Notes under the pieces: model-generated | Database searches by the model: none | The model's input: the letters and a program-made list of their open reading frames with translations, nothing else | Told to the model about the DNA's origin: nothing | Shown here: positions 61,886 through 64,000 of the stretch, piece by piece | Layout of the letters: every line of letters begins with the position of its first letter | How positions within the stretch are numbered: the first letter of the stretch is position 1 | DNA from: Bradyrhizobium semiaridum | Lineage (GTDB): Bacteria > Pseudomonadota > Alphaproteobacteria > Rhizobiales > Xanthobacteraceae | Reading direction: 5' to 3' | Length of the DNA stretch: 64,000 nt | Assembly (NCBI RefSeq): GCF_020329505.1 | Contig: NZ_JAGKJJ010000011.1 | Span: 97,636-161,635 of the forward strand | Made by a program: the position numbers and the translations under genes

Positions 61886-62868
61886 TGGCCTCGATTTCTT
61901 CCGACAAGATCGATCTGTTGATTTACGGACCGATCCGGCCGATCCTCGAGAACGGCTTTTCCGATCAATATGTGCTGCACAAGGCCGAGAGCCGCGGCGA
62001 CCTCGAGCGGCTGACGCCGGACACGCTGGCCAAGATCCGCGCCATCGCCGTCACCTATCACACCATGGCGACCGACAAGACCGCGCTGGCGATGTTTCCC
62101 AAGCTCGAGATCGTCGGCAGCTTCGGCGTCGGCTACGACCACGTCGATTCCCACTACGCGCGCGATCACAACATCGTGGTCACCAACACACCTGATGTGC
62201 TGACCGAGGAGGTCGCCGACGTCGCGATGGGCCTCCTGATCGCGACGCTGCGCGAGTTCGTCAAAGCCGACCGTTACGTGCGCTCCGGCCTGTGGCAGAC
62301 GCAAAACTATCCGCTCAGCGTCGGCTCGCTGCGCGACCGCAAAATCGGCATCGTCGGCATGGGCCGGATCGGCCAGGCGATCGGCCGCCGGCTCGAGGCC
62401 TCGCTGGTGCCGGTGTCCTATCACTCGCGCAATCCCGCCGCCGACGTCTCCTACAAGCACTATCCCGATTTGATCGAGATGGCGAAGGCGGTCGACACCT
62501 TGATCGTCATCGTGCCGGGCGGCGCCTCGACCGCGAAGATGATCAATGCCGACGTGCTGAAGGCGCTCGGCCCGCGCGGCGTCGTGATCAACGTCGCGCG
62601 CGGCTCCGTCGTCGACGAGCCGGCGCTGGTCGCGGCGCTGAAGTCCGGCACCATCCTCGCCGCCGGCCTCGACGTGTTCGCGGCCGAGCCGAACGTGCCG
62701 GACGAATTGAAGGCGATGCAGAACGTCGTGCTGCTGCCGCATATCGGCTCGGCCTCGGTGGTGACGCGCAACGCGATGGACCAGCTCGTGGTCGACAACA
62801 TCAAGGCATGGTTCGCCGGCAAGCCGCCGCTGACGCCGGTCGCCGAAACCCCGGTGAAGGGACGCTGA
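61885..62868 (+). CDS. D-2-hydroxyacid dehydrogenase (NAD-binding)
   Basis: A 327-residue member of the D-isomer-specific 2-hydroxyacid dehydrogenase family. IGIVGMGRIGQAIGRRLEA is the NAD fold near residue 153; NVARGSVVDEPAL carries the catalytic Arg region and LLPHIGSAS the catalytic His. It most resembles glyoxylate/hydroxypyruvate reductase-like members. Being fused to the importer operon by one-base overlaps suggests that the imported compound, or a product of it, is a 2-keto or 2-hydroxy acid; this is inference. Confidence 0.85.
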   Translation: MASISSDKIDLLIYGPIRPILENGFSDQYVLHKAESRGDLERLTPDTLAKIRAIAVTYHTMATDKTALAMFPKLEIVGSFGVGYDHVDSHYARDHNIVVTNTPDVLTEEVADVAMGLLIATLREFVKADRYVRSGLWQTQNYPLSVGSLRDRKIGIVGMGRIGQAIGRRLEASLVPVSYHSRNPAADVSYKHYPDLIEMAKAVDTLIVIVPGGASTAKMINADVLKALGPRGVVINVARGSVVDEPALVAALKSGTILAAGLDVFAAEPNVPDELKAMQNVVLLPHIGSASVVTRNAMDQLVVDNIKAWFAGKPPLTPVAETPVKGR

Positions 62869-63563
62869 TGCCGCTGTCCCGCTTCAGCGCCGCGCTCGCT
62901 CTGCTGCTCGCCGCATCCGGCGGCGCAGCGGCGCAGGACGCCTCGACGCTGAAGAAGGACATGATCGGCCAGTGGGAGCTTGCCACCACCGACCGCAGCA
63001 AGACCTGCGTCGTGACATTGAAGGGCGACGCGGCGCCGCAGGGCTTCAAGCTCGAGCTCGAGCCGGCCTGCGCCGCCGCACTGCCATTCAGCAAGGACAT
63101 CGCCAGCTGGAGCATCAAGGGTCTCGGCGACATCGTCCGGCTGCAGAGTCCGACCGGCGAAGCGGTGATTGACTTCACCGAAGTCGAGACCGGCATCTTC
63201 GAGGGGCTGCGCACCAACGAAGGCGTCTACATCCTGCAAAACCTCGCCGCCGCTCGCTCGCTTGCAAAATCGATGGACCAGATGATCGGCGATTGGTCGA
63301 TGGTCCGCGGCAACGGCCAGGCGATCTGCACGTTGGTGCTGACCAACACCGATGCCGGCAACGACAATTTCCAGGTGTTCGTGAAGGGCAAATGCGACCC
63401 CGCGGTCACCGCCTTCAATCCGAGCCTGTGGCGGCTCGACCACGGCCAGATGCTCTTGATGTCGGCCAAGGGCGAGACCTGGCAGTTCGAGGCCGACGAC
63501 AACGCCCAATGGCGCCGCGTCCCCGACAGCGCCGCCCCGCTGATCATGCTGCGCGAGCAGTAG
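62868..63563 (+). CDS. Exported tandem AprI/Inh-type metalloprotease inhibitor-like protein
   Basis: A 231-residue protein with signal peptide MPLSRFSAALALLLAASGGA (to about AAAQ). Two similar beta-barrel halves follow: MIGQWEL (32-38) with Cys47 and Cys68, and MIGDWSM (139-145) with Cys154 and Cys176, so each half has one likely disulfide at similar spacing. This matches the AprI/Inh family of inhibitors of serralysin-type metalloproteases, which normally have one domain. Both halves end in hydrophobic strands. Its start overlaps the dehydrogenase stop. Confidence 0.72.
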   Translation: MPLSRFSAALALLLAASGGAAAQDASTLKKDMIGQWELATTDRSKTCVVTLKGDAAPQGFKLELEPACAAALPFSKDIASWSIKGLGDIVRLQSPTGEAVIDFTEVETGIFEGLRTNEGVYILQNLAAARSLAKSMDQMIGDWSMVRGNGQAICTLVLTNTDAGNDNFQVFVKGKCDPAVTAFNPSLWRLDHGQMLLMSAKGETWQFEADDNAQWRRVPDSAAPLIMLREQ

Positions 63564-63652
63564 GGGACGGGCGACGAGCTCGGCGCCTCCGCGCTTTGGA
63601 CTCAAAGCGCGGTTAGGCTCGATGGACGATCATCGAACCGGGAGCTGCAATC

Positions 63653-64000
63653 ATGACCAAGCCATCGGTGCTGGCGATCGGCCTTGACCCGGCCTGCGTC
63701 GACCTCTCCGTCCTGCCCCAATTCACGCCGGAACTGGTCCGCAGCTATATCGACGCGCAACTCGAAGGCCTGCGCACGCTGGGCTATGACGTCGAGAGCT
63801 GCCTGATCGACCTCGGCGACACCGCCGAGCCGGTCGCGACGGCGGCACTGCGGGCAAAGCGCTATGATTGCGTCGTGATCGGCGCCGGACTGCGCGAACC
63901 GCCGGAGCGGTGCTGTTCGAGACCATCCTCAACCTCGTACACCGCCTCGCCCCCGATGCCCCGATCTGCTTCAACACCAGCCCGGCCGACACCGCCGCCG
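63653..64000 (+). pseudogene. Frameshifted small conserved hypothetical gene, truncated by the window end
   Basis: The frame from ATG 63653 (ggag upstream) reads MTKPSVLAIGLDPACVDLSV and stays protein-like to VVIGAGLREPPE (about residue 85). It then turns into low-quality sequence (RCCSRPSSTS). From about 63911 the next frame continues sensibly with VLFETILNLVHRLAPDAPIC and FNTSPADTAA. A single missing base near 63908-63911 explains both. Either a real inactivating frameshift or an assembly error in a short G run. Function unknown. Confidence 0.6.

Overview
The window is a GC-rich chromosomal stretch of an alphaproteobacterium. A Bradyrhizobium-like rhizobiale is the best guess. The grounds are the density of ABC importers and amidohydrolases for scavenging organic acids, amides and aromatics, the many overlapping ATGA gene junctions, and several families of short palindromic intergenic repeats of a kind I associate with Bradyrhizobium. 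I see no rRNA, intact tRNA, CRISPR array, phage genes or insertion sequence. The genus call is inference; no marker gene is present.

Layout. 0-5.1 kb is a tricarballylate-type cluster: LysR regulator, MFS symporter, FAD dehydrogenase TcuA and Fe-S/membrane protein TcuB. 5.2-7.8 kb (minus) holds two paralogous amidohydrolases and a Rieske ferredoxin; a CinA-type amidase follows. 8.6-11.7 kb (minus) is a type I secretion ABC exporter with its HlyD adaptor. 12.0-19.3 kb (minus) is a complete dipeptide-type ABC importer whose operon also carries an amidase and an AtzG-like small partner; a second, paralogous binding protein lies divergently at 19.5-21.2 kb. 21.3-31.4 kb is a surface and signalling block: CHASE2 adenylate cyclase, TPR/glycosyltransferase-like protein, an 1811-residue FecR/cadherin-like RTX adhesin, and a divergent LapG-type (BTLCP) cysteine protease. 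31.6-38.5 kb (minus) is a branched-chain-type Liv importer with an acyl-CoA ligase in the operon.

38.8-45.6 kb (plus) is the least ordinary block: an ABC-2-type ATPase and permease, TelA, a lipoprotein fusing a solute-binding domain to a von Willebrand A domain, an XpaC-like membrane protein, and a Tat-exported binding-protein-like protein, tightly packed from telA onward. 45.6-51.1 kb holds scattered hydrolases (alpha/beta hydrolase, MBL-fold protein, amidohydrolase, double-GNAT protein, M29 aminopeptidase). 51.2-56.7 kb is a catabolic locus (PcaB-like lyase, CMD protein, orphan TctC binding protein, two dehydrogenases, HutC-type GntR regulator) with a candidate operator pair between its divergent arms. 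56.7-58.2 kb is sparse and has two or three small proteins. 58.3-63.6 kb has a creatininase-family protein, a NitT/TauT-type importer, a 2-hydroxyacid dehydrogenase and a tandem AprI/Inh protease inhibitor. The last gene (63.65 kb onward) appears frameshifted and runs off the window.

The most interesting candidates are: (1) the TelA / VWA-binding-protein / XpaC / Tat-protein / ABC cluster; (2) a possible Lap-like adhesin release circuit (adhesin plus LapG-type protease, with a T1SS 13 kb away); (3) the importer operon with an embedded AtzE/AtzG-like amidase; and (4) the inverted TATACGGAYA boxes in the divergent catabolic promoter.
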